Shown in pieces: positions 57,441 through 57,797 of a DNA stretch of 57,797 nucleotides. Positions within the stretch are counted from its first letter, which is position 1. Every line of letters starts with the position of its first letter. A model generated the notes under the pieces. It ran no database searches. It was not told the DNA's origin and was given only the letters and a program-made list of their open reading frames with translations. The DNA is taken from the IMG/VR virus record IMGVR_UViG_3300046163_000011, positions 1 through 57,797 of that record. One strand, written 5' to 3'. Source of the DNA: a virus. The translations under genes were made by a program, and so were the position numbers.

Positions 57441-57464
57441 ATGGGGGGCAGTGTTGCCCCCCCC
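57441..57464 (-). terminator. G/C-rich terminator before copy 12 palindrome
   Basis: On the minus strand GGGGGGCA-ACAC-TGCCCCCC followed by ATTTTGT, where the T-rich tail is the arm of the palindrome. Confidence 0.65.
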
Positions 57465-57471
57465 TGTTTGG

Positions 57472-57797
57472 TTAGGATGCTTCAGCAAACTGCTCGACCA
57501 TCTCATTGATAGCGGCGGTTGCGTCAGCCTCAGTATCGCCAGCGGCTTGTGCGGCCTCAGATGCGGCCTTTTCCATTTCGGAACGTAACCGCAGAGCATC
57601 AGCCAGCGCACCGACTACTGGCAATTCACCGCCGACACCGACACCGAACAGGGCGTCAATATCTTCCCATTCCATGCCGCCAATCCACTTGTCACCATCG
57701 ACACGGTTGCCCTTGTCATCCTTTTTGGTGGAACGCTTGCCAGCGATTTTCTGGACAATTTTTGCCACCTCGCTGACTGCATCCTTACCATAAATTG
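57472..57797 (-). CDS. Hypothetical protein, N-terminus beyond the window
   Basis: The frame is open to the right edge (reading IYGKDAVSEVAKIVQKIAGK), so the GTG at 57768 is probably internal. At least 108 residues are visible: basic start, KWIGGMEWEDIDALFGVGVG, and a long Ala/Glu-rich helix ending EMVEQFAEAS. No family recognised. It is upstream of the ATPase/VWA unit and separated from it by a terminator. Confidence 0.5.
   Translation of the reverse strand, partial: IYGKDAVSEVAKIVQKIAGKRSTKKDDKGNRVDGDKWIGGMEWEDIDALFGVGVGGELPVVGALADALRLRSEMEKAASEAAQAAGDTEADATAAINEMVEQFAEAS

Noticed and set aside
1-57797. tRNA genes, CRISPR arrays, insertion sequences, integrase, reverse transcriptase or DNA polymerase
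   Set aside because: No cloverleaf, repeat-spacer array, transposase, or motif set for these was found when reading both strands.
1-57797. Joining the two window ends as a circle
   Set aside because: The minus-strand frame at the right edge would run antisense into the terS tail, so the ends do not give a sensible junction.

Overview
This window is a segment of a tailed double-stranded DNA phage with a podovirus-like (P22/T7-type) virion plan. The evidence is TerL, a large portal, a GroES-like co-chaperonin, scaffold, a Mu/HK97-like capsid, two gp4-like head-tail adaptors, a gp10-like stabilisation/tail-hub protein, an amidase and a very large internal virion protein, with no tape measure, sheath or long-tail genes. 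The many short Lys-rich and Ser/Thr/Gly-rich structural genes and the 3TM gene-transfer-type holin recall phages of marine (alpha)proteobacteria; the host is inferred, not shown. Both ends cut through genes (a TerS tail at the left, a minus-strand gene at the right), so this is part of a larger genome. No DNA or RNA polymerase, integrase, tRNA or CRISPR was recognised.

Layout. 1-950: TerS tail, two small genes and an AT-rich array of ACTAGT boxes. 1049-8974: packaging and head genes on + (TerL, portal, GroES, scaffold, structural proteins, major capsid), closed by a terminator. 9098-13617: small, mostly very basic proteins. 12327-28274: adaptors, a long row of small tail-tip/adhesin-like genes, then the stabilisation protein. 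28280-31298: lysis region (2TM protein, coiled-coil membrane protein, 3TM holin, metallophosphoesterase, amidase). 31309-45865: internal/ejected virion proteins ending in a 3138-residue polyvalent protein. 45858-49438 (-): HTH protein, single-strand annealing protein, PD-(D/E)XK nuclease, HNH protein. 49509-52304 (+): RusA resolvase, primase-helicase, DUF6378-like protein. 52485-57797 (-): small unknown genes and a MoxR-type AAA+ ATPase with a DUF2201-type metallopeptidase/VWA protein.

A dispersed 16-18 bp palindrome, TTTGTA-N6-TACAAA, occurs about eleven times, almost always in the short gaps between genes and often touching a stop codon, start codon or terminator. It resembles a stoperator-like regulatory network. 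In the right-hand minus-strand operon it forms a repeated leader unit (terminator or hairpin, palindrome, GGGAG ribosome site, gene) in front of three genes, including the ATPase/VWA partner. A second repeated element, ACTAGT boxes with identical 13 and 27 bp spacing, occurs twice in opposite orientation, once beside the primase-helicase gene.

Six single-base indels in short homopolymers break four otherwise coherent genes (three in terL, one each in a basic protein, a tail protein and the holin). Sequencing or assembly error is the simplest reading, because all four reading frames reassemble exactly. Family assignments come from motif recognition by eye; no database search was run.
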